This document shows positions 14,270 to 20,970 of a stretch of DNA of 26,363 bases, piece by piece. Below the pieces are notes generated by a model. It was given only the letters and a program-made list of their open reading frames with translations. It did not search any database and was not told the DNA's origin. The DNA lies in IMG/VR virus record IMGVR_UViG_3300036857_000487, positions 1-26,363 of that record. The stretch is one strand, 5' to 3'. This DNA comes from a virus. The position numbers were made by a program, and so were the translations under genes. Each line of letters starts with the position of its first letter. Positions within the stretch are counted from its first letter, which is position 1.

Positions 14270-14353
14270 CCTACCGTTTCAGCGGTGAAATGCGGAAAAC
14301 CCAACAAAATCACCCTACCGTTTCAGCGGTATTCGCCCTACCGTTTCAGCGGT
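14270..14353 (+). repeat. RepA iterons (3 copies)
   Basis: Three perfect copies of the 17-mer CCTACCGTTTCAGCGGT lie at 14270-14286, 14314-14330 and 14337-14353. Their starts are 44 and 23 bases apart, about four and two helical turns. Perfect repeats of this size next to a RepA gene are the hallmark of iteron-controlled plasmid replication. The third copy overlaps the repA stop codon. Confidence 0.85.
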
Positions 14354-15324
14354 CCTGGTTGACCTTTTCCTCGGGAGCCTGTTGAAATTTTGGTCGGTGG
14401 TATGGGCACGACAGAGCCGGGCAGAAAGACAATGCCGCCTTCTGTTTTGTGACCGTTGCGTTGCGCGGGACGCTGGTATTCAATCTGGAGTTTGCCGGGG
14501 AAGCAGGCTGCAACTTTGGCGAGTGTGGTTTTGATCCGGGTTTGGAAGTTATCCATGCGGCTTGCATCGTAATTCGACCCGAGTTGCTTCGATAATCCGG
14601 ACCAGGGTACGAATTGCGCCTGGCAGAGGCGCTCGGCATGATAAGCCTTCGCGGCGGTCAGCGCGTAGAGGTCCAGAGCAAGCGGTGAGCGTTTCAGGCG
14701 ACGAAGGGCAGCCATGTCGAGGGGTATCGGCGCCGCAGTGATAGCGCGGAAAAATTTTTCGGTCAGTTCGATGGCGTTTCCGAACAGGTCGGATTGTTGA
14801 GGATTCTTTTTGCTCCACCAGGTTAAATCGTCTTCGACGATCTTCATGCCGCTGCGGCGCCGGCAGCCGGCCTCGTTTGTTTCGAAGGTGTAGATCAGGT
14901 TGATTTCGCATGCGAATAGGCGCCGGGCCTGATCTTTCAAGCGGTTGGTATCGCTACGTTTTCCGCCGTTACTTGGGTTTAACCCCAGTTCGCGCATGAA
15001 GTCGCTGAGGCTATCGCCCAAAATGAGGCGCGGATTTTTCGTCTGCACCGCTTCCGTGACGATCCAGAACAGTACGAGTCGCGGCAGAGTACCGTAGGGA
15101 TATCCCAAAGATTTCCCGGTCAGCTCATTGCGGCCGGGCAGGATGGTCAGTGTGAGATTGCCATTTTTTCGTTTCCAGATGGGCTGATTGCCGGGATTGG
15201 AGTGGGGTAACGTGCATTGCACGAGTTCACGGCTCATGTAGGCGTATTCCGTTGCCTCGATTTCGGCACGCAACCGGCTCTGGATATCGCCGGCGACGGC
15301 TAAGATTTCTCGGGTTGATTGCAT
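14338..15324 (-). CDS. repA: Plasmid replication initiator, RepA_C family
   Basis: The 328-residue protein carries the text of plasmid-encoded RepA proteins: YGTLPRLVLFWIVTEAVQTK, then LGDSLSDFMRELGLNPSNGG, DTNRLKDQARRLFACEINLI, PIPLDMAALRRLKRSPLALD and LYALTAAKAYHA, VPWSGLSKQLGSNYDASRMD. It binds iterons and opens the origin, recruiting host replication proteins. The ATG at 15324 has AAGGAG seven bases upstream on minus. The last codons are made by an iteron. The gene is transcribed toward the origin, away from the recombinase. A full-length initiator among phage structural genes implies an autonomous plasmid prophage. The family assignment comes from recognition of the text, not from a search. 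Confidence 0.85.
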   Translation of the reverse strand: MQSTREILAVAGDIQSRLRAEIEATEYAYMSRELVQCTLPHSNPGNQPIWKRKNGNLTLTILPGRNELTGKSLGYPYGTLPRLVLFWIVTEAVQTKNPRLILGDSLSDFMRELGLNPSNGGKRSDTNRLKDQARRLFACEINLIYTFETNEAGCRRRSGMKIVEDDLTWWSKKNPQQSDLFGNAIELTEKFFRAITAAPIPLDMAALRRLKRSPLALDLYALTAAKAYHAERLCQAQFVPWSGLSKQLGSNYDASRMDNFQTRIKTTLAKVAACFPGKLQIEYQRPAQRNGHKTEGGIVFLPGSVVPIPPTKISTGSRGKGQPGPLKR

Positions 15325-15342
15325 TCAGGCTCCTTGTCGGGC

Positions 15343-15401
15343 AGCCCAAAATGCCGGATAATCAAAAGCGCGAAGCTTTCGCGTAAACGGCATTTCGGGC
15401 T
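15343..15401 (-). promoter_or_regulatory. repA promoter with nested inverted repeats
   Basis: On minus, TTTACG (15382-15387) and GATTAT (15358-15363) are 18 bases apart, a plausible promoter for repA. The spacer holds a palindrome with arms CGCGAA (15369-15374) and TTCGCG (15378-15383). Outside both elements, AGCCCAAAATGCCG (15343-15356) and CGGCATTTCGGGCT (15388-15401) are inverted with 13 of 14 positions matching. This is a likely autoregulatory operator, though an RNA hairpin is also possible. Confidence 0.5.
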
Positions 15402-15517
15402 GGTGATGTTCAAAGCGGCTGAGTTTCGGTCAGGAAGCGGACACTGGCGAGTGATAGGCTTCTTTTCCGGCGCTCTGTCGCCCGTAGCTAGTTTAGGGCC
15501 AAAATGCGAAGGCTTCC

Positions 15518-15580
15518 AGGATTCAGAAGCGTAAGATAACGGTCATAACCGGAATTATGACGCCAAAATCTCTGAATCCT
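15518..15580. repeat. dif/lox-like recombination site in nested inverted repeats
   Basis: The core is an 11-6-11 arrangement: left arm AACGGTCATAA (15538-15548), centre CCGGAA (15549-15554), right arm TTATGACGCCA (15555-15565). The inner arms GTCATAA and TTATGAC are perfect inverted repeats. CATAA-N6-TTATG is the central pattern of chromosomal dif sites used by XerC/XerD. A further perfect pair, AGGATTCAGA (15518-15527) and TCTGAATCCT (15571-15580), surrounds it. The site is about 230 bases ahead of the phage recombinase gene. Confidence 0.55.
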
Positions 15581-15617
15581 CCTCCCGGGTCCCAAACAGA
15601 ATATGGCCTAAATGTTT

Positions 15618-15701
15618 CAGAAACGCGCCAGGTTGGATCAATTTGCTTGTCGGGTATACGACATAGCCCCTCTTTTTTCGACGCAACCTAGCGCGTTTCT
15701 G
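15618..15701. repeat. 18-bp inverted repeat
   Basis: CAGAAACGCGCCAGGTTG (15618-15635) and CAACCTAGCGCGTTTCTG (15684-15701) are inverted with 17 of 18 positions matching, separated by 48 bases. GTATAC sits near the centre (15654-15659). It could be accessory binding sites for recombination or a large hairpin. Confidence 0.65.
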
Positions 15702-15797
15702 TGCGAAACAGCTCTATCAGGGCTCAAGTTTTCTCCGGATCTGCCGATCTGAGTGTTTCAGGCCGAAAACTGAGCGTTTTCGGGCCGCAAACTTCTC

Positions 15798-16727
15798 ATG
15801 ATTTCTCTGGAAAGCCTTGCTTTGACGCGCAGCCGGTGGCAGCAAACCCGAAAGGCGGTGAACACGTATCGGGCGTACGATTACGCCTGGCGCAAGTTCG
15901 AATCCTGGTGTCAGCAGGCGAACTGTTCTGCTTATCCGGCCTTACCGGAGATGGTCGAGCTGTTCACGGTTTGGTGTCTCGAGCAGCGCGGCTATCGTTT
16001 CGCCACAGTCGGAATTTTTCTGCATGCGATCGCCGATCGCCATCGCTCAGTCGGGCAGGCGCAGATTGTTGTGCCGGCCGCTGCGTTGCTGCGCTGCGCA
16101 CGCCGGCAATGGACCGAGGAGCGACGCGCACGGAAAGCCTTAACGGTCGATTTGTTGCGCGCCATGAGTTCGAAGCTGGCCACATCGCGAGCGATTGACA
16201 CACGCAACCGAGCTTTACTGGTATTGGGTTTTGCGGCCGGCTGGCGAGCGAGTGAACTGGCAGCGCTGGAGACGACGCAAGTGGCGTTCGAAGGCGATGT
16301 GCTGGTGTTATGGCAGGCGCGTTCGAAGACTGATCAGCAAGGCTACGGGCGTGAAGTGCGCATTCCGCGGGGTGCATTACCGGAAACCTGTCCGCTCGGA
16401 TTGTTGCAGGCCTGGTTGCGGATGCGCGGCGATGAACCGGGGCCGATTTTTTTGCGCATGAATCGCAGCGGGCGAATCGAGAAACGCAGCATTCGCCGGC
16501 AACGCATCAACGGCATCGTGAAAGAAACGCTCGAAGCCATTGGCGAGGATGCGAGCGGTTATGGCTCGCATTCGCTGCGGGCGGGTATGGTGACAACGGC
16601 GGTCGAGCTGGGTGCTTCTGAACTGGCGATTATGCATCGTACCGGGCACCGCAATTTGCAGATGGTGCTTGACTACGTGCGGTCGCGCCAGGCCTGTCGG
16701 ATGGATCCGTTGCGCGGAGTCCTGTAA
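15798..16727 (+). CDS. Tyrosine recombinase (integrase / resolvase)
   Basis: The 309-residue protein has the complete tyrosine recombinase set: Arg150 (GWRASEL), Lys177 (RSKTDQQ), His258 and Arg261 (HSLRAG), His284 (TGHRN) and the nucleophile Tyr293 (MVLDYVR). Residues 10-110 form the core-binding SAM-like domain (TYRAYDYAWRKFESWCQQ). There is no N-terminal arm-binding extension, so its size and build are closer to Cre and Xer than to lambda Int. No Shine-Dalgarno is visible before ATG 15798. Next to RepA and a dif-like site, its likely job is resolving plasmid dimers, with integration as an alternative. It would act in the cytoplasm as a tetramer on two sites. Confidence 0.88.
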   Translation: MISLESLALTRSRWQQTRKAVNTYRAYDYAWRKFESWCQQANCSAYPALPEMVELFTVWCLEQRGYRFATVGIFLHAIADRHRSVGQAQIVVPAAALLRCARRQWTEERRARKALTVDLLRAMSSKLATSRAIDTRNRALLVLGFAAGWRASELAALETTQVAFEGDVLVLWQARSKTDQQGYGREVRIPRGALPETCPLGLLQAWLRMRGDEPGPIFLRMNRSGRIEKRSIRRQRINGIVKETLEAIGEDASGYGSHSLRAGMVTTAVELGASELAIMHRTGHRNLQMVLDYVRSRQACRMDPLRGVL

Positions 16728-16749
16728 CCGCTGTGCTCTTGTATTTTTC

Positions 16750-17025
16750 GTGATTCGGCAGGATGATCGTTTCGGAATGCAGCGGGGTTTGCCGCGTTAC
16801 GAGATTCGCCGGGTCTATTGTGCGCATTGCCGGCTATTCGCGCTCGTTCGCAGGGATGATTCGAAGGCCTGTTGTGGTATGGCCGTGAATGCGAAGGATC
16901 GGCGTTCGACGCGAAAACCAAAGCGGGGCCGTCCGCCGGGGTCAAAGAAAAAAACGCGGTTAAATCTCGATGGCGCATCAATTGCGACTTCGGTTTCCGA
17001 AGCGCGAGAAGCGAGTACGAAGTAG
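16750..17025 (+). CDS. Small zinc-knuckle protein with AT-hook-like motif
   Basis: From GTG 16750 the product is 91 residues; ATG 16777 is an alternative start and neither has a good ribosome binding site. Cys24-x2-Cys27 (VYCAHCRLF) and Cys41-Cys42 (KACCG) look like a compact zinc site similar to Com-type regulators. Residues 56-70 (KPKRGRPPGSKKKTR) contain the RGRP core of an AT-hook. Both features suggest DNA binding. It follows the recombinase by 22 bases on the same strand and could modulate it. Confidence 0.5.
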   Translation: MIRQDDRFGMQRGLPRYEIRRVYCAHCRLFALVRRDDSKACCGMAVNAKDRRSTRKPKRGRPPGSKKKTRLNLDGASIATSVSEAREASTK

Positions 17026-17263
17026 CGAACCGCAGCAGGCCTGGGTGATTGTGCACGGCCGCCCTCCCATGCCGTACGGTGTCATTCAGCTTGATGACGA
17101 CGGCCGGCCGAATCTGCGCCCTGGAATTGTGTACACGGATTCGCTCGAAGCGGCGCGGCGCTACATGCCGGCGGATGCGTTGGCCGTTACCGGATTCGAA
17201 GCGGCACGCCTGGTGAAGGCGCTGCCGGCATCACTCGGCGAAGTGCTCGAGGTCTGGTTTTAA
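16970..17263 (+). CDS. Hypothetical protein
   Basis: This 97-residue frame begins with ATG 16970 and overlaps the preceding gene by 56 bases, which is long. A later start within the frame is possible. A basic N-terminus (LRLRFPKREKRVRSS) precedes a more ordinary alpha/beta segment (YGVIQLDDDGRPNLRPGIVY, YMPADALAVTGFEAARLVKA). Its end converges on the minus-strand gene with a 33-base overlap. No family is recognised. Confidence 0.5.
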   Translation: MAHQLRLRFPKREKRVRSSEPQQAWVIVHGRPPMPYGVIQLDDDGRPNLRPGIVYTDSLEAARRYMPADALAVTGFEAARLVKALPASLGEVLEVWF

Positions 17264-17599
17264 TTCGCAGACGTGCGGATGTCCGCATTCCGGACAAACA
17301 AACTCCAGCCGCAATGTGAGACCTGGCTCTCTGTTTCCGGAGTGCGGCTGTTCTGGCCGGCTCTGCTCTGGTTCCGCGAGGTCCACTGGTAGGTGCGGCT
17401 TTTTTTTGATGCGACTCTGTTGCGTCTGCAATTGTGCGATCTCGCCCTGCAAGCGTTGTTTTTTGCGCCGGCGATGTTGTCGCTGATTTTCGTTCAGGCG
17501 TGGATTCGCCAGTTGTTCTTCGAGTTCGGCATAAAGGCGCTGACGGTATTCGATGCGGTTTTCGAGCGAATGCAGGTAGCGCGGCGTCAGAGCTTCCAT
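17231..17599 (-). CDS. Coiled-coil protein with C-terminal zinc ribbon
   Basis: This 122-residue protein has a long charged helix at 10-68 (LENRIEYRQRLYAELEEQLA and QLQTQQSRIKKK), a Pro/Glu linker, and a C-terminal zinc site CPECGHPHVCELK (Cys102, Cys105, Cys111 and nearby His). TAAAAT is seven bases before the ATG on minus with TTTACG 17 bases further up, and there is no Shine-Dalgarno, so it may be leaderless. A monocistronic minus-strand gene between two plus-strand modules is typical of morons expressed from the prophage. Confidence 0.65.
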   Translation of the reverse strand: MEALTPRYLHSLENRIEYRQRLYAELEEQLANPRLNENQRQHRRRKKQRLQGEIAQLQTQQSRIKKKPHLPVDLAEPEQSRPEQPHSGNREPGLTLRLEFVCPECGHPHVCELKPDLEHFAE

Positions 17600-17606
17600 G
17601 TGCCGT

Positions 17607-17635
17607 ATTTTAGATTTAAAAACCGGGCTCGTAAA
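17607..17635 (-). promoter_or_regulatory. Promoter of minus-strand coiled-coil gene
   Basis: On minus, TTTACG (17630-17635), a 17-base spacer and TAAAAT (17607-17612) precede ATG 17599 by seven bases. The start of transcription would fall at or beside the start codon. Confidence 0.5.
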
Positions 17636-17895
17636 CCTGTGTAGCGGCCGCGGGACGTCCGGCCGCGCGCGGATTTAGATACAGTATCTAGTTCTTACCA
17701 ATGTTCATAGTGAATATTCAGTTATTTTCTATTGCTGATCTTCTGTCGCGCGCATGTCAAAGGGGCTGGGTGCTCGCCAAAAGTGTAGTTCGCGGGAGTG
17801 GTTGAGGCTCGGTTCAGCGGAGAGAAGAGCGGGGCTGAACGGTGCGCTGCATGAGAACTCGGGGGTAGCCGGCAGTATACTCCCAGGCGGGGCTC
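17613..17895. other. Divergent intergenic region
   Basis: This region separates the minus-strand gene from the HNH gene. GATACAGTATC near 17677 is a small palindrome. TATACT at 17876-17881 could be a -10 for the HNH gene, with the purine-rich GGCGGGG before ATG 17896 as a ribosome binding site. The remainder has no coding potential I trust; the frames seen here look like shadows. Confidence 0.35.
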
Positions 17896-18243
17896 ATGTC
17901 CATCCGGGTGTTTGTGCCGTGCTTGCGGCCGTACTGCTCCGAGGCAGCAGAGCGCGAGGGCTACTGCCGAAAGCATGCGGCTGCTGCTCAGCGGCGGCCG
18001 TCCCGACATGAAGCCGGTTACGATTACGACTGGGTCAAGTTCCGTCGCGTCTATCTCACGCAACATCCGCTGTGTGTCCGCTGCCAGTCGGACGGAAGGG
18101 TCACGGCGGCGACGGAGATTCACCACCGGCGGGAGTTGCGGGATTATCCGGAATTGCGCTTCGAAGAAGAAAATCTTGAAGCATTGTGTAAACCCTGCCA
18201 CTCGCGCGAGACGAATCGAAAGAAATCAGCAGTAATTCCTTGA
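17896..18243 (+). CDS. HNH endonuclease (packaging-associated type)
   Basis: The protein has 115 residues. An N-terminal zinc knuckle (Cys9, Cys14, Cys24, His27) precedes the HNH fold. In the fold, Cys60-x2-Cys63, EIHHRRELRD with His76-His77, Asn93 (EENLEALC), and Cys98-x2-Cys101-His102 (CKPCHSRE) give a complete motif. Small HNH proteins of this form lie next to the terminase genes in HK97-type cos phages, where they help terminase cut DNA at cos. Here the small terminase gene starts 420 bases downstream. The role is inferred from that association. Confidence 0.85.
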   Translation: MSIRVFVPCLRPYCSEAAEREGYCRKHAAAAQRRPSRHEAGYDYDWVKFRRVYLTQHPLCVRCQSDGRVTAATEIHHRRELRDYPELRFEEENLEALCKPCHSRETNRKKSAVIP

Positions 18244-18662
18244 GAATTACCTGCGCTCGCGCGCGTTATTATAAGCAGCCTCGGAGGCCTGGGGGATGTT
18301 CGAAAGAAAGCGAGCGTGCACTAGGGAGCGGTTCCCGTCGTGCGAAACCCGCATGCAGTGTGAGGCATCGGCTTTGGGGACACTCTGTTTCCTGTTCCTA
18401 CCTCACTCCTGCTAAATCGTTGTGGTACGGATAGATACGCATCGATGGGAAAGTTGGGGTGGCGGGGGCTTCTCACTGGCGACGGGGGGGGGGTTCCGGC
18501 CGGTACAATTCCCTAGCGTGGGTGAAGGTGAGGCAAAGGCTGATAAATTCTTGTAATTCGCCCTTGACTTTAGGAAAATGGCGGGAGTATAGTTCTCACA
18601 AAACCGTAGTTTTGCCAGGAAATCTTGGTTGCGGGGTTTCTCCTGGGCGGGAGGATTGCCAC
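18244..18662. other. Possible cos region and late leader
   Basis: No convincing gene is present in these 419 bases between the HNH and small terminase genes. A run of ten G (18484-18493) is flanked by GGCGAC and TTCCGG, a composition seen at cos sites of several phages. A promoter is found at 18564-18593, and CAAAAC/GTTTTG (18599-18614) forms a small hairpin at its expected transcript start. Confidence 0.4.
18564..18593 (+). promoter_or_regulatory. Sigma70-type promoter before terminase
   Basis: TTGACT (18564-18569), an 18-base spacer and TATAGT (18588-18593) make the best -35/-10 pair in the window. Transcription would start near 18600, about 60 bases before the small terminase ATG. It could drive the packaging and head operon. 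Confidence 0.7.
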
Positions 18663-19136
18663 ATGTCGAATCCGGTTCCGACGCTGATTAAAGGCTTGCA
18701 CGGTACCCTGCAGCCGTGCCGGGCCGTCGAGAACGAACCGGAGCCGGCCGGCTCTCCATCGCTTGAACCACCTGCCTGGATGAACGAGTTTCAACGGGTC
18801 AGTTGGCGCGAAACACTGGCGAACTGTCCTTCCGATCTGCTGCGCGGCGTCGATACCGCGGTGCTGGTGCAGTACGTGATTGCGCTCGATCTGTACACGA
18901 AAGCGGCGCAGGAAATCAACGAGGTCGGTTACACTTCGCGCGGATACAAGGGCATTCGCACGGTTCATCCGGCCGTGCACGTGATGAACTCCCAGTCCGT
19001 CATACTCCGACAATGCATTCAGGAACTGGGGTTCTCGCCGGCTTCGCGAACACGAATCAACATGCTTGCTGATGTCGGAGCTTCCGATGAGGCCGGCTCC
19101 GACCACTGGGCACAGATCAGCATGACCTACACCTGA
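18663..19136 (+). CDS. terS: Terminase small subunit (P27 family)
   Basis: From ATG 18663, which has GGGAGG upstream, the product is 157 residues. The text PPAWMNEFQRVSWRETLANC, LVQYVIALDLYTKAAQEI, then HPAVHVMNSQSVILRQCIQE and LGFSPASRTRI is characteristic of the P27-type small terminase. That family's hallmark is a helix pair ending in the LGFSPASR segment. It recognises the packaging site and hands DNA to the large subunit. A longer frame starts upstream at 18459 but has no ribosome binding site and crosses the promoter, so I rejected it. Confidence 0.88.
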   Translation: MSNPVPTLIKGLHGTLQPCRAVENEPEPAGSPSLEPPAWMNEFQRVSWRETLANCPSDLLRGVDTAVLVQYVIALDLYTKAAQEINEVGYTSRGYKGIRTVHPAVHVMNSQSVILRQCIQELGFSPASRTRINMLADVGASDEAGSDHWAQISMTYT

Positions 19137-19215
19137 TACCACCTACTTATCTTCTGCGGCTTGCTGATCTGTGCTCCTGGTCTGGATTTTTTGAAAGGTA
19201 TTTTTTCCTCCCCAG

Positions 19216-20970
19216 ATGCCTTCCGCGTTTCCCCATGTCGAACAGGCGCTCACATACGCAGAGCAGATCGTCTCCGGGGACATCGAGGCCTGCCGTTGGG
19301 TTCGGCTGGCCTGTCAGCGGCAACTCGGGGATTTGAAGCGCTGGGCGGATGGCGGGCCGTATCGGTTCGATGTGGAGCAGGCGGAACGTGTCTGTCAATT
19401 TCTCGAAGGTTTCGGTCATGTGCATGGAACCTGGGCGGCACGCGGCCTGCCGATGCGGCTCGAACCGTGGCAGGCGTTTCAGGTCACCACAGTTTTCGGC
19501 TGGCGCCGGCGCGATACCGGCGCGCGGCGTTTTCGGCTCTGGTATCTGGACGTTGCACGCAAGAACGGGAAGACGACGCTGCTAGCCGGTATCGGCTTGT
19601 ACCTGGTGTGCGCCGATAATGAAGCCGGCGCAACGGTCGTGAGTGCGGCGACGACACGCGAACAGGCGCGCATCTCGTTTACCGATGCGCAGCGTTTGGC
19701 GGAACGTGACTGGAGATTCCGGCGCCGTTTCGGCGTGCGTGTGCTGGCGAATGCCATTACGCAGATACGCAGCGCATCCACGTTCAAACCGCTATCGGCC
19801 GAAGGGAAACACCTAGACGGGCTGAACATCCACGGGGCGATTATCGATGAGTTTCATGCACATCGTAAGCGGGAGTTGTGGGATGTGCTCGAGACAGCGA
19901 CGGGTTCGCGGTTGCAGCCGCTGCTGTTTGCGATTACCACGGCCGGCGCGAACCAGTACGGCGTCTGCTTTGAAGTGCGCAGCTATCTGACGAAGATTCT
20001 GGAAGGCACGGTTACGGATGAAACCGTCGGCGGCGCGATTTACACGCTGGACGAAGGTGACGATGCATTGGAGCCGGTGAACTGGCCGAAGGCGAACCCG
20101 AACCTGGGTGTATCGGTTTATCTGAGCGATATCGAAGCGCTGGCGCAGAAGGCGAAACACTCGCCGGCATCGCTGGCGGCCTTTCAAACGACGCGCGCCA
20201 ATCAGTGGGTGAATGCGTTTGCGGCCTGGCTCGATCTGAGCTACTGGCGGCGCGCGGCCGCGGGTTTCGTGCAGCCGGAGCCGGGAGAATTCTGCTACGT
20301 CGGTCTGGATCTGGCGACGAAAAGCGATCTGATTGCGCTCTGTCTCTGGTTTCCTCCGCAGGCGGGCTGCGAACGGCATCGGCTCGTGTTCCGGTTGTGG
20401 ATACCGGAGCGGGCACTCGCGCAGGAAGAAAATGCCCTGCTCGAAACCTGGGCAAAGCAGGGTTACATCACGGTTGTGCCGGGCAACATTCAGGACTTCG
20501 AAGCGCTGGCGGATGACCTGGAAGCGATTGGCCGGCTTTTCGATGTGCGCGAGCTGGCGGCCGATCCGTGGCAATTGCCTCCGCTGCTTTCGATTCTGCA
20601 TCGACGGTCGTTTGAGACGCCGGTTGCGGAGACGAAGCAGGCGACGGCGATTTTTTCGCCGGCGATGAAGGAAACCGAGGCCTGGCTGCTTGCGGAGCAA
20701 ATCGCGCACGATGGCAATCCGGCAGTGGCCTGGATGATTTCGAACGTCGTCTGCCGGCGCGATGCGAACGATAACTATTTCCCGCGAAAGCAGACGCGGG
20801 CTAACAAGATCGATGCCGCGGTGGCGATGTTTCTCGCGGCAGATCGTGTGATTAAGGCGTATCTGGCGGCGCCGTCTGCTTATGATGGCCGGCCGGAGAT
20901 TCGCACGGTTCCGTTTCGCATGACGGAGCAGGCCAGTGGAGGCGGTTTGGATGAGCTGGCGGGCTTATGA
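19216..20970 (+). CDS. terL: Terminase large subunit
   Basis: This 584-residue protein has an N-terminal ATPase with Walker A RKNGKTT (115-121) and Walker B AIIDE (208-212), and a C-terminal RNase H-like nuclease with Asp365 (GLDLATKSDL), Asp450 (AADPWQ) and Asp533 (NKIDAAVAM). The order and spacing are those of the Terminase_1 / HK97-like group. It drives DNA into the procapsid and cuts it. The Shine-Dalgarno is weak: GAAAGG lies well upstream, behind a T-run and CCTCCCC. It overlaps the next gene by ATGA. Confidence 0.95.
   Translation: MPSAFPHVEQALTYAEQIVSGDIEACRWVRLACQRQLGDLKRWADGGPYRFDVEQAERVCQFLEGFGHVHGTWAARGLPMRLEPWQAFQVTTVFGWRRRDTGARRFRLWYLDVARKNGKTTLLAGIGLYLVCADNEAGATVVSAATTREQARISFTDAQRLAERDWRFRRRFGVRVLANAITQIRSASTFKPLSAEGKHLDGLNIHGAIIDEFHAHRKRELWDVLETATGSRLQPLLFAITTAGANQYGVCFEVRSYLTKILEGTVTDETVGGAIYTLDEGDDALEPVNWPKANPNLGVSVYLSDIEALAQKAKHSPASLAAFQTTRANQWVNAFAAWLDLSYWRRAAAGFVQPEPGEFCYVGLDLATKSDLIALCLWFPPQAGCERHRLVFRLWIPERALAQEENALLETWAKQGYITVVPGNIQDFEALADDLEAIGRLFDVRELAADPWQLPPLLSILHRRSFETPVAETKQATAIFSPAMKETEAWLLAEQIAHDGNPAVAWMISNVVCRRDANDNYFPRKQTRANKIDAAVAMFLAADRVIKAYLAAPSAYDGRPEIRTVPFRMTEQASGGGLDELAGL

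Larger units (their letters stand above)
13947..14337. other. Replication origin region (oriV-like)
   Basis: This non-coding stretch precedes the 3' end of repA and contains most elements of an iteron plasmid origin. They are DnaA-box-like TTATCAACA (14088-14096) and TTTTCCACA (14161-14169), AT-rich DNA between and after them, three CTACAGGA repeats, and the CCTACCGTTTCAGCGGT iterons. The part from 13947 to 14060 holds only a degenerate frame continuing the membrane protein gene. Confidence 0.7.
15402..15797. other. Structured non-coding block before recombinase
   Basis: No convincing gene lies here. The block holds a dif/lox-like core, a long 18-bp inverted repeat at 15618-15701, and a hairpin with arms CCGAAAAC (15763-15770) and GTTTTCGG (15776-15783) just before the recombinase start. 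It most likely serves as recombination and regulatory DNA. Confidence 0.55.

Noticed and set aside
14270-14353. CRISPR array
   Set aside because: Only three 17-bp repeats with unequal spacing next to repA; these are iterons.
15896-15905. GTTCGAATCC, the tRNA T-arm motif that often marks attP
   Set aside because: It lies inside the recombinase gene and simply encodes part of the conserved KFESW helix; no other tRNA structure surrounds it.
17722-18201. Minus-strand frame of 159 residues opposite the HNH gene
   Set aside because: It opposes a clear HNH motif and has no protein-like segments.
18459-18662. N-terminal extension of the small terminase
   Set aside because: It crosses the G-run and the promoter, is not conserved-looking, and ATG 18663 has a good ribosome binding site.
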